Of a DNA stretch of 64,000 nucleotides, positions 48,680-59,638 are shown piece by piece. The notes below the pieces were generated by a model. The model did not search any database. It was not told the DNA's origin and saw only the letters and a list, made by a program, of their open reading frames with translations. This DNA is from Malus domestica (Eukaryota; Streptophyta; Magnoliopsida; Rosales; Rosaceae): contig NC_091666.1 of assembly GCF_042453785.1 (NCBI RefSeq), positions 22,650,501-22,714,500 on the forward strand, read 5' to 3'. The translations under genes were made by a program, and so were the position numbers. Each line of letters opens with the position of its first letter. Position 1 is the first letter of the stretch.

Positions 48680-49012
48680 GCACACATCTCATAAGTAGAC
48701 GTTTCAACCATCTCAAACATAAGGAAAGAGTTTTACTTTACATGGGATGATCAGAAAGTGAAAGCTAGCTACACCACACACACAAAGCACGCAATAGGAG
48801 GAATTCTTCAGTTCGGAAGCCCAGATACCGGTGCTAGAAACAAGAGGGTGGGACTAAAATACCAGTGGTATGGCGTTTTGTCATGTGGTCTGGTCGTTCA
48901 CATCCAAGAATTTCTCCATGTAATGCAGTAAATTAAAGGAAAGGGTATCAATTAACAAATACAGACAAACTGCTAGGAAGGTTCCACGCCTTCCTCGACT
49001 GATATAACTTCT
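48680..49012 (-). other. Conserved 3' flank of gene D
   Basis: ATGCACACATCTCATAAGT, TTTCAACCATCTCAAACAT, TTTACATGGGATGATCAGAA, ATCCAAGAATTTCTCCATGTA and CTGCTAGGAAGGTTC recur in the same order at 59.23-59.63 kb. Confidence 0.75.
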
Positions 49013-49521
49013 TCATCCAAAAATGCATGCAGCAACTGCATCAGGGGGAAAATTATCCATCTATTGTTGCGAGTTATATATTAGTTAGAGTGTAAATAGT
49101 AGTTTATTGTCCCACATTGGTGAAGTACATATATAATACTAATTGTAACTCCTATATATACTCCACTTTGGAGATTAATGAATATATAAGAAATTCCCAA
49201 ATATTGTCATATATATTTTTGGTATTTACCATGTTTAGTTCAATATTGGTATTTATCATGTTTAGTTCAATATGGCATCAGAGCAGTTCGCTCTTAGTGA
49301 CCTGTGTGCTTTAATTTTATGCCCACATTTTTCGTGATTTCTTTCAAAAAAAAAAAAAAAAGTGAATAGTGGCGCGCTACAGTACAGTGCGTGAACAATG
49401 GTCTGCTTTGTGAACAGTGGTCCTCTACAGTGCCGAAAACAGTCTCTGCTACAGTGTCTGGTAAATTGTTTTCATTCCGCTGCGTATCTTTTGTGCCTTT
49501 ATTGTTCGTGATTTTTGTTCA

Positions 49522-52500
49522 ATGGCTCAATATAATCATAGTGTTGTTACGCATCTTGGTGGAACAAATAAATGGATAATAGATACTTGGGCCACTGATC
49601 ATGTGACTAGTGACCTTAGAATGTTTGATGAGTTATGTGACTATATTCGTGATCCATATGTTACTAGTGCAAATGGAGCACATTCTCATGTGAATGGTGA
49701 AGGCACTATCTTTCTAACTCCAACCTTATCATTGGTCCGTGCTTTACTTGTTCCTGATCTTAAGTGCAATATTTTGTCGGTAGGAAAACTTCTTGATACC
49801 TTATATTGTTCTGCTCACTTCTACCCTACGTATTGTTATTTTCAAGATATTCAAACTCAGAAGATAATTGGTCATGGTAAAAGAATATGGGGTTTGTACA
49901 TCTTGACTATGGAGGATACTGTTGTTTCTGGTTCAAATAATCATCAAGTTTTAAGTGCTAAAGTGGATGACAAACTTCAAATTTGGTTGTGGCATCGACG
50001 ATTGGGACATCCATCATTCAGTTATATGAAACATCTATTTCCTTCTTTGTTTTGCACTTATAGTGATTCAGAGTTCAAGTGTGAAACATGTGTCATAACT
50101 AAGAGTCATCGTGCTTCATTTCCTGTAAGTGATTCTAAAGCTACTTTGCCATTTGATTTGATACACTCTGATGTGTGGGGTCCAGCGAAAGTTACTTCTA
50201 ATGGATTTCGTTGGTTTGTTACTTTTATTGATGCTTGTACTCGGTTAACTTGGGTGTTCTTGATGAAGAATAAGAGTGATGTTCCGTTACTTCTTCAAGA
50301 TTTTTGTACAATGGTGTTTACTCAGTTTCAGACCAAAGTTAAGGTTTTCAGGTCTGATAATGGGGGAGAATATGTGAATCACACTTTGGTATGTTTTTTT
50401 CGTGATCATGGTATTATTCACCAGACGACTACTCCGTTTACACCCCAACAAAATGGTGTGTCCGAACGGAAGAATCTTCAAATAATGGAAGTTGCTGGCT
50501 CCTTGATGTTGGATAAATGTGTTCTTAATCATTTGTGGGGTCATGCTGTTTTGGCTACTGTGTATTTGATCAATCGTGTTCCAAGTAGGGTTCTTGATTT
50601 TCAGACACCGTTCGATGTGCTACAACATGTTTCTCTTGTTTCTGTATCAAAGCTTCATCCGAAAGTGTTTGGGTGTATTGCATATGTGCATGTCTACTCT
50701 CATCAGCGGAGTAAACTTGATGCATGTGCTCTCCGGTGTGTCTTTATTGGGTATGCTAACAATAAGAAAGACTATAAGTGTTATCATCGTCCAACTCAAA
50801 AAACTTATATTACCATGGATGTCACATTCCATGAGGAAGTTTCGTATTTTGTGAAGCCCTCTTCCGACTCTCCACTTCAGATGGAGAGGGAGAGTGAAGT
50901 GCAGATTCGAAGAGATGGTATGGATGATGTGTTACAGGCAGAGTTGGGAACAGAACCTATTATGTTGTGTGATACTGTTGACCCTAGAAACTACAAAGCC
51001 TACGTGGCGCGCAGGCCGAGTATTTTCTAAGCTAACTACGTCCTTCGGTGATTGCGGGGCGTGCCAACTCGTCGGCCGAGGAGTAAATTTGATGATGTTG
51101 CGTTGGGTCGCGCTACTGACTTCTGCGTCTTGCGATTGCGGCCGAGAAAGGAACACGTCTCGGCCTCTTGGGTTCTCGAGCCTGAAGACAAGGCTGCTAT
51201 TCTTACGAAGTTCACGAACCGAATTCGGCTTTCAGTGTGCCGAATATAATAACTGTAACACCTCACTTCGCCGAGAAGGCTGATGAGATGACCTCGACCA
51301 ATAGGGATTCGGAAATCCTTCTCGACCGAGACTTGGATAGGTAACCAGTCGTCCTCGCCGCAGTGCTGTTGATGCCAACGGAAGATACTGCGAGACCGAC
51401 TGACTCTACGGTGACAGAGCTATCTATGCCGACTTAAGATATCACCGGTTGCTTTCACAGTGCTGTTGATGCCAACGGAAGATGTGTCAGCGAAGAAAGG
51501 AAAAAGAAAAATCACAAGTTGTGAGAGTTTGCGCAGGGCAATTTTGTATTGATTTTGTAGGGGTTTTCCTGATGCACAGCGTCCCCTATTTATAGTACTG
51601 AACCTTGAGTCCGAGTTTACATCCTACTTGGACTAGGTTTCCCTCTCCGGATCACCTCGACCAGTCCTACACCTATTAGGACTATGAACCTAGTCCTTAG
51701 CTAAGCTGGATTAATTTCCTGGATATCCGATCCCGTCGAGACTCCCCATTGCACTAGGATTCGTCTTAACCGCCCTAAGTTTGGACTCCCACGGGTTGAC
51801 CGATCCATGGTCCTTTTGCCGCCCGGCCTCCTGGGCCGAGAGTGATCCTACCCTCGGCCCAAACTATTATTTTGGGCCCAAACACCCATAACCAAGATAA
51901 TTCACGTTAAAAGACAATTATTATAATAAAAATTATAATATTATCTCTTAACAATAATAAAATTATCTTCACCTTTCTATCCGACGGTTGGGAGGTATGC
52001 TTACTCAACGGCCTTGATTGCACGGGCCGATAATGTAAATTTGGGTCCAAACAGATACTGATCAGTCGACTACAGATAGTGATCAGTCATCTGTTATTCC
52101 CGGAACTATTTCTACTGACAATAGATCAGATGTGCCCAGCGAGTTGCCTGTTAGTATGTCTGACGAATTGCCTTCTAATGATCGGTTGCCTGTTGCTGAT
52201 ATGTCTAACGAGTTACAGGCTGATGATGGTTCGTCCAGTGATGATTCTTCTAACAGTTTGGTACAAGATGGTGGCATACATGAGGTAAATTCTGACGATT
52301 CTTCTACTTATAAGTTGCCTCCACGAGCATCGTGGAAAACCTAAAGTACAATATGAGCCTGATATGCATGCCAAAGCCAAATATCCTATCAACAATTATG
52401 TGTCTACTCATCGTTTATCCAAACCATATGCATCATACATATGTCAGCTATCTAGTGTATCAATTCCAACAAAATTGCAAGATGCCTTGTCTGACCCTAA

Positions 52501-54001
52501 GTGGGTTAATGCCATGAAAGTTGATATGGAAGCTTTGGAAAAAAATTCTACCTGAGATTTGGTTCCTTTACCAAACGGAAAAAAAACTGTTGGATGTAGA
52601 TGGGTGTTTACTATTAAACACAAAGCAGATGGTTCTATTGATCAGTATAAAGCTAGATTAGTTGCTAAGGGTTATACTCAAACCTATGGGGTGGACTATA
52701 AGGAGACATTTCCTCCTGTTGCCAAACTTAATACTGTGCGTGTTTTTCTGTCCTTAGCAGCAAATCAGGATTGGCCTCTGTTGCAGTTTGATGTTAAGAA
52801 TACTTTCTTTCATGGTGATCTTAAGGAGGAAGTGTATATAGATCTCCCACCTGGTATTGGAACATCTCCTGGAAAAGGTGTTGTGTGCAGGTTACGAAAG
52901 GCTTTGTATGGTTTGAAACAATCTCCTAGAGCGTGGTTTGAGAGGTTTACAAGTTTAATGAAGAAGTTTGGGTATATCCAGAGTCATTCAGATCATACTT
53001 TTTTTCTAAAGCGACAAAATGGTAAGCTAACTGCATTGATTATTTATGTTGATGACATGATAGTGACTGGTGATGATCAGAAGGAGATACAACGTCTTCA
53101 AAAGTACCTAGCTACTGAGTTTGAGATGAAAGAATTGGGTGAATTGAAGTATTTTCTTGGAATCGAGGTTGCACGATTCAAGCATGGTATTTTTCTGTCT
53201 CAACGGAAATATGTTCTTGATTTGTTAGCTGAAACAGGTATGTTAGATTGCAAATCTGTTGATACTCCGATTGAGCAGAATCATCGTCTGGGCTTATTTC
53301 CAGATCAAGTTCCTACTCATAAGGAAAGGTATCAGAGGTTTGTGAGGAGATTAATTTATTTGTCTCACACTTGCTCTGACATTGCTTATGCAGTTAGTGT
53401 GGTAAGTCAGTTTATGCACTCACCTAGTGAAGCTCATATGAATGCAGTAACCCGTATTTTGAGGTACTTGAAGATGGCTCCTGGCAGATGCCTGTTTATC
53501 TCCAAGAATGGTCATTTGAATGTCGAAGGGTATACAGATGCAGATTGGGCAGGTTCTATCACTGATCGGCGATCTACATCTGGATACTTTACGTTTGTGG
53601 GTGGTAATTTAGTTACTTGGAGAAGCAAGAAACAAAAAGTGGTGGCTAGGTCAAGTGCAGAAGCTGAGTTTCGTGGTATGTCGCATGGTGTATGTGAGTT
53701 GTTGTGGTTGAAAAAATTGTTGAGAGATCTTAGGTTTAACCCCAAAAGTGCTATGAAACTTCATTGTGATAACAAGGCTGCTATTGAGATTGCTCATAAT
53801 CCAATGCAACATGATCGAACAAAACACGTGGAGATTGATCGACATTTCATTAAGGAAAAACTGGATGCTGAAATTATTATGTTTCCATTTGTGAGATCTG
53901 AAGATCAACTTGCTGATGCTCTTACTAAGGCTGTGTCTAATAGTGTGCTTTCCAACTCGCTTGACAAGTTGGGCATGCGTGACATCTTTGCACCAACTTG
54001 A
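49522..54001 (+). pseudogene. Copia pol region, disrupted
   Basis: In Copia order: degenerate protease (IIDTWATDHVT where DSG/DTG is usual), GAG-pre-integrase with HRRLGHPS and CETC, integrase core (HSDVWGPAK, RSDNGGEY, NGVSERKN), reverse transcriptase (GCRWVFTIK, LYGLKQSPRAWF, YVDDMIVTGDD) and RNase H (YTDADWAGS, SSAEAEFRGM, DNKAAIEIA). Breaks: the solo LTR at 50976-52053, a frame change near 52320-52335, and a TGA at 52553-52555 before the reverse transcriptase at a site that is normally Trp. The integrase frame (49522-50975) and the RT/RNase H frame (52559-54001) are each open. Confidence 0.92.
50976..52053 (-). mobile_element. Solo LTR (family 1), nested antisense in Copia
   Basis: TGTTGACCCT at the left, TTGGGTCCAAACA at the right, flanked by perfect 5-bp duplication GATAC (50971-50975 and 52054-52058). 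The complement has TATAAATAGGGG near 51590, so the LTR is antisense to Copia. Its U5-like part (CTTCCGTTGGCATCAACAGC in complement, twice) matches the solo LTR at 17.6-18.8 kb; the U3 parts diverge. The insertion interrupts the integrase-RT linker region of pol. Confidence 0.93.
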
Positions 54002-56337
54002 GGGGGGGTGTTGCGAGTTATATATTAGTTAGAGTGTAAATAGTAGTTTATTGTCCCACGTTGGTGAAGTACATATGTAATACTAATTGTAACTCCTATA
54101 TATACTCCACTTTGGAGATTAATGAATATATAAGAAATTCTCAAATATTGTCATATATATTTTTGATATTTACCATATTTAGTTTAATATTGGTATTTAC
54201 CATGTTTAGTTCAATATCTCTTTCATCTTTTACTGCCTTACTTTCCGTTTCTTTTTTCCTTCTTGTTCATACTCAAACTCCGGATCTGATGCCCTATTTC
54301 CTCTGTTTTTATCGAGACTTGTAAAAAACAATTGCTTCGGACACACCTCAAATTGTATGTCTTGCAATGCGGCGCATGGACTCCCTTCATTCAGCTGATC
54401 TTTGAGTTCTTGAATTTCCTTGATCATCTCCATTTTGTCTTTCTTAAGGTTCTTCACCTCCTCCCGTTCGGCTTTAAGAGCCCCTTCCAGATTTTTCACG
54501 AACCTTTTTACAGATTCAAGCAATGATTTCTGCTCAGCAATTAAGAACTCATAGTCCTCTCTCATCTTTCTCTTCTCCTCATTTTCTTCTTTTAGCTTCC
54601 TCTTCAAGTTCTTTATTTTGTCATTCTTACTCTCCAACTTTTCGGTTAGCCTATTCACTTTGCCTTGAGCTTTTGCACCTTCAGCACTTGCATTTTGAAT
54701 CATTTCCCCTAAATCTTCCCGTCTTTTTTCCAAGTCTTCTTTGTCAATCAACCTTTTTGAAATAGTACGAACTGAAAGGAGTTTTGATTGTGTCTTTTGA
54801 GCTCGAAATGCACATTCTGACGAGGCTGCTGTTTCATCTAACACATTTTCCCCTTCTTCTAAATCTTGCCCATCTATTTTAGCTTCTTCAAGCGGCTTTT
54901 CCATTTCGTCATTCTTATTCTTCTTCTTCTTGTCCTTCTTAAAGCTCAGCTGGACAGTTGCATCATGCACACAGATAGGATATCAGTACCTAAATTAATT
55001 CCTACACTGATCACAACTACACATGTATTATATAGCAGTTACTATGTGCATGTTATAGCTATAAACTTACCTCGATGTCTGTGACGTCTATTTCATTCAG
55101 TTTGGAGTGCAGTTCCCGCACCCTCCATTTTATGAAAGCTGGTTTATGTCCCTCCCTTCCATTGATTGGTTGTATGAGGTTAGTTTTCTCACACAACCAA
55201 AGTTGTTAGCATGAAAATAAACAGCAAGTACAATCACATAAGAAGGCAGTCTTACATTAGGAAAGTTATTATACGGTAGCATAGGTGAGTTACCATTATA
55301 ATAATGACACATCCAGGAATAGAACATGGCTTGCATCCCCTGGTCTGTTTTCCCAATGCCTCGTGTAGTACGTCAGCCACTGCTTTTGCCCATGAATATC
55401 TTGAATTTTTTTCTAAATCTTCACAGTACTTGACTAAATTCCAGAAAATGGTGTGGCTTGTGGTACATAATAAGAAGGTACCGCATAGTTCTAGTACAAT
55501 CAGACGTACAACATCCCCTACATCGATTTCTCTCTTCCCCTTTAACGCTTTTTCCAAAGCATTATCCACTAATTTTTTGTACAATATTGTTTCTTCCTCG
55601 AAATACCTTTTGGTAAAATCTGATATGTGCTTCTGTGTTCCTTTCAACTGTACTTCTTCACCTTCCTTTGGAAGTCCCAAAATTTCAGCAATGTCTTTGG
55701 TTGTCAATGATGCAGACGTGCTACCAAACTCAAAACTCATTGTTCTGGAGTTGTAGCACTTGATGATGGTGCGGACGTCATTGTCTGATTTCTTGCACTG
55801 ATCTTCCAAAATCACGCCACTGTAAAATGCCGATATTAATGGCCAAAACGGAGTTTGTTGAAGCAACTCCAAGTGCCTTTCTGTTAAGTGTTTCTTAACT
55901 CACTGCATCGTATTAAAAAATGACATCATATTACAACGGAACTGCACATAATCTTCTCCACCCTTCCTTTTTTCAATTTTGTTCTTTTCCATATTCTTGC
56001 TCTTCATCTGCTTCTTTGCTACCCCTCCATAACCTATATACAATATCGAGTAACTTCTATCAAGATCCCTCAAATGATATGAACCGTCTATCTTTTTAAT
56101 TCTAAAAATCATGTTGACCAAAAATTTAGATAAATCCGAAATGGCCAAGACATTTAATTGCATTCCAATAAAATAGACGGACATATATTTTAAGAAAACA
56201 ATGGACTAAAAACCATTTAATTGAGTGATTTTTGCAATAACGATCTTCAAGAAGAACCTAGAAAATAGACGGTTTTGATCATTAAAATATGAGTGAGCCT
56301 CAAATAAGTTTAATTCAAGGATACATCAATTGAAGCA

Positions 56338-56340
<3 letters not shown>

Positions 56341-56371
<31 letters not shown>
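56341..56371. repeat. (TA)n microsatellite
   Basis: Uninterrupted TA dinucleotides in intron 1 of gene D. Confidence 0.95.
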
Positions 56372-56373
<2 letters not shown>

Positions 56374-56819
56374 ACATTCAAATTTAACAACACATTTCAA
56401 CATTTACTACTCAAAATTAACCAATTAACCAAAAGAAATTCAAGCACTAAACTAAAAAATTAGTACAAAATAAATGAAATTTAGGAAAATATAAAAAATA
56501 TAAAATTTATGTAATTCGTTGGTTCAAGTTACCTGAAATTGGATGACCACCATTTTCTTCTACAGATGAAGCAGAGCTTCCTTCACTGACATTATTGTTT
56601 GCAGCATCGATTGCGGCCAAACGCTCGCTTCTTCGTCTTTGCATGTCAATCGGAGGCTCCGATAGTCGCACCATTTTTAGGGACGGAAATAGAGCCGGAA
56701 CTGCCTGAAACACAGTGATCGGAGTAATATGAACGCAGAAATTATGGTCCTTATGCCACTTTTCTACTTAGTACATACCAAGTGCTGAAAAGTGTACCAA
56801 TGAGTGCACAGGATCGAGC

Positions 56820-56825
56820 CACGTG
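56820..56825 (-). promoter_or_regulatory. G-box in the conserved upstream block of gene D
   Basis: CACGTG, 146 bp upstream of the start, in GATCGAGCCACGTGTTG. The adjoining TATGCCACTTTTCTAC and GAGTGCACA motifs are shared with gene C. Confidence 0.5.
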
Positions 56826-56879
56826 TTGTTTACAGTGGAGATTCATCACAGAAATGTGTACATACTTCCTTAATCACTT

Positions 56880-58645
56880 TCGATCCGGTCTGCAGTCGCA
56901 ATTTGTTGCGATCATTTGAGAGGATGCTTAGAGTTTCGGTGGCCACGTTGGCTCGGGCTTTATAACGTCACTTCTTTTTCTTTATCTGTCGTTTTTGGCA
57001 GTGTTGTTCATAGTAATTCCACGGGCTTCTTTCAATTTCTGATTGAGATCAGCACAGCGTTCGTGGCTGGATCTATGAATGGTGTACTAAAATATTTACA
57101 GTTCATATCATTGAAATACATTAAGAATTGACCTTAAAAATGAGTGTCAAAAGCATTTGTATCAGATTCTAACCCTATATAGTTGTATATATAACAGTAA
57201 ACATAAAATTTTTTATGACAATTGGCTAAAATGACCAACTTTTGACATTTGATAACTAAATGACCGAAATAAAATATGAACGACAATTAGCAACCAAATG
57301 CCAAAGTGAATCATTTCAGCTAAAAGCCCAAAAAAATATAATTACATCAGAATTACTATAGAGCTAAAAATGCCGAACACTTGAAGTGTGATTAGTAGAA
57401 TTTTCTTGTTGTACTTTTATGTGCAAGTAGAAGCGAATTTTAACAAAGTATCGAATATCAACCTCATAAGCAAAAGAGAAGGAACAAACAACCTCAAAAT
57501 AGGAACACAAGAAATTAACATGGTTTGACGTAAAGCCTACATCCATGGGCAAAACACGGTGAGGAATTTTACTAAACAAATGGACAGTGACGAAGCTAGG
57601 AATTGTCGGGGGGAAGGGCGAAATTTAAAAGAGCAAAAGGTTCCAAAATAAATGTAGACAACCAAATTCTTCTAGATAATAAACAATATTAATCTCGTTC
57701 ATATATTTATCAAGACAAACAAGTTAGAATTGTTGTCGGTGAGATTTTATGTCATAAATTTGCTAATTATTCGATAGCTTTAAGGGAAAGGGGCATTGCA
57801 GTGATGTCCATCTCTTTGATCATAATACTATATGGCCTCCTCTGGTCTAGAGGACTGAATTTATATGTTTGTCAATTCAAATCCAATCCTAGAATCCAAA
57901 CAAAGCCTATATTTGATACAAGCCACTGTAGTGTGATATGCCAAATGTGAAAACAGAGAACTTTATCATACCAATTTGAGTTTTTTGCAAACATATCTAC
58001 CTAATAAACATTAAGTGTTTTTTTTTCAAGATAAAAACTGCAACTTTAACCAATAGTTAATGCTTTAGCTCCTTTCAGCATCAAATTTTAACAAAAGTTG
58101 CACTCTTTCGAAAAATGGCAGCTAAATTTTACCTAAAAATCTACTTATTAATTAATAATCATATTATTCATATCAATAATCGATATTCATATTACCCTAT
58201 AGAACTAATAAAGAATGTCAATTAAGCAAATATTTATGTTAAATTATGAATTAGTAATTTAAATTTAAAAAGGTAGAAGGCATGGCAGTGAGGTGGGAAT
58301 TGGGGAGGTGAATGTGAGGTTAATAAATAGGGACGAGTGGTCCCCCTTCTGTTGTGTTTTTTTTTTATATAAATATTTTTATGTCCAAATGACGCCGTTT
58401 AGTGTCTATTATTTTTATTTTATAAAGGCAACGGACATGTCTTCTTCACATGATTGTTTATAACAAAACACAGGCGCTGCACAGAGATGTAGCTTACATC
58501 AACCATGGCTTCACCTTGCAGGTTTTTCGACGACACCAAAGGGGCGGACCATCGCTCCTCGGCTTGAATTCCGAAGAGAGGAGGGGCGGCCGCGCTTCCC
58601 AGACCCTTTATATATTCACTAGTGCAAACAGAGATTACAAAAGAG
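56880..58645. other. Spacer, no gene recognised
   Basis: AT-rich; frames at 56916-57131 and 58450-58653 lack motifs. A short GC-rich patch at 58510-58610 (GGGGCGGACC, GGCGGCCGCG) contrasts with its surroundings and may be transposon-derived. Confidence 0.45.
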
Positions 58646-59135
58646 TGTTATAACTCTCGCAACCTAAATCCCACAAATTACAAACCCTAAACAAACGAGT
58701 AGAGAACTCAAACAAACAGAGTAGTCTCTCCCAAATTGCTCTTTAAATCTCAAATTCACAAGTACTCTCACCAGATTGTTAAATAGATGAGCTATGAATT
58801 TGCCACACACTTATAACTCCAAACAGTGACCTCCACCCAATACCTAATGAGAGAAAACTCTCTAAACTAATGGTGAGGCACACAAATAAACTAACCTTAA
58901 GATCCTATTTATAGTACATAGGACTTGGGTTACAATGATAATCATAATCCTAATTAAAAGTAAATCCAAATTTTAATCAAATAAGTAATTAACAAAATCT
59001 CTCCACCAAGCAAGGAATCCAACTAAGAAGTCAAATTCAAAGCCAAACCCAAATAGAACACTAAAACGAAATGAATAACACAAACTTAATTTCTACATCA
59101 TCCTAATTAAGTCGTAAATCACAACATTTCTAACA
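58646..59135 (-). mobile_element. Possible LTR remnant
   Basis: Read on the minus strand it begins TGTTAGAAATG and ends GAGTTATAACA (TGTTA/TAACA ends) and contains a TATA-like ACTATAAATAGG near 58915. No matching target duplication and no partner LTR were found. Confidence 0.4.
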
Positions 59136-59638
59136 AAATTGACATAGGTGGTAAATTCACCCAAAAACTGGACTATTAGTGGTAACTGGTAAAGGTAAGA
59201 AGCTGACTGGCCACTTGCCATTAAATGAAGTAGAATGCACACATCTCATAAGTTTCAAGTTTCAACCATCTCAAACATTTTATTTACATGGGATGATAAA
59301 AAATGAAAACTAGCTAAAACACATACAGAAAGCATGCTATAAGCGTTCTTCAATACAAACACGTATACATCGACTCCACACAAGGGGGTGAGACCAAATA
59401 ACGGAGGTTGGGCATTTTGCGGGCAGTTGGACACCATGTGGTTCGGTTGTCCGCATCCAAGATTTTCTCCATGTAACAGGGCAGTAAAATAAGGAAAGGT
59501 GATTAACTAACAAGAGCCATTCTTAATTTATTCTTCTCACCCTAGATATCAAATCAAAGGGGGAGTGACCACGACTTCGATGGTCACCTGAGAGAACATT
59601 TTTGTAACTAAAGATACAATGTTAGGAAGGTTCAATGT
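59136..59638 (-). other. 3' flank of a further array unit (gene E)
   Basis: Matches the gene D 3' flank in order (GCACACATCTCATAAGTTTC, TTTACATGGGATGAT, GCATCCAAGATTTTCTCCATG, TTAGGAAGGTTCAATG) right up to the CACTA start. The last exon of the next unit should lie on the other side of the transposon, outside the window. Confidence 0.7.

Larger units (their letters stand above)
49065..54213 (+). mobile_element. Ty1/Copia retrotransposon, defective, nested
   Basis: 205-bp LTRs at 49065-49269 and 54009-54213 (TGTTGCGAG...GTTCA) differ at about seven sites by eye. The 5' LTR is followed by a Met-tRNA-type primer site (TGGCATCAGAGC at 49273); a purine tract (AGGGGGGG) precedes the 3' LTR. Each LTR ends in a roughly 27-bp internal duplication (GGTATTTACCATGTTTAGTT). 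Only 250 bp separate the 5' LTR and the pol frame, so gag is missing. A solo LTR is nested inside. The target duplication is not clean: TCTAT before, and TCTCT after if the LTR is extended to CAATA. Confidence 0.93.
49013..56674 (-). pseudogene. Gene D: broken coiled-coil/PMD-like paralog
   Basis: Exons by alignment to B and C: 56674-56533 (short; lacks most of the coiled coil), 56033-55294, 55202-55071, 54949 down to the Copia junction near 54214, then the tail from 49064 to a TGA at 49013-49015. Lesions: an in-frame TGA at 55900-55902 where B module 2 and C have Arg; the exon-3 acceptor at 55203-55204 reads AA instead of AG; an in-frame TAA at 54230; and a 5.1-kb Copia element splitting the last exon. 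Homology resumes beyond the Copia (DAVAACIFG-stop against SDATAAGILG-stop in B). The rest of the PMD-like domain is well kept (TPFWPLISAFYSGVILEDQ), so decay looks recent. A shortened product from an ATG after the stop is possible but unsupported. Confidence 0.82.

Noticed and set aside
50894..51283. Plus- and minus-strand frames around 50.9-51.3 kb
   Set aside because: They straddle the junction between Copia pol and the nested solo LTR, and LTR sequence accounts for them.
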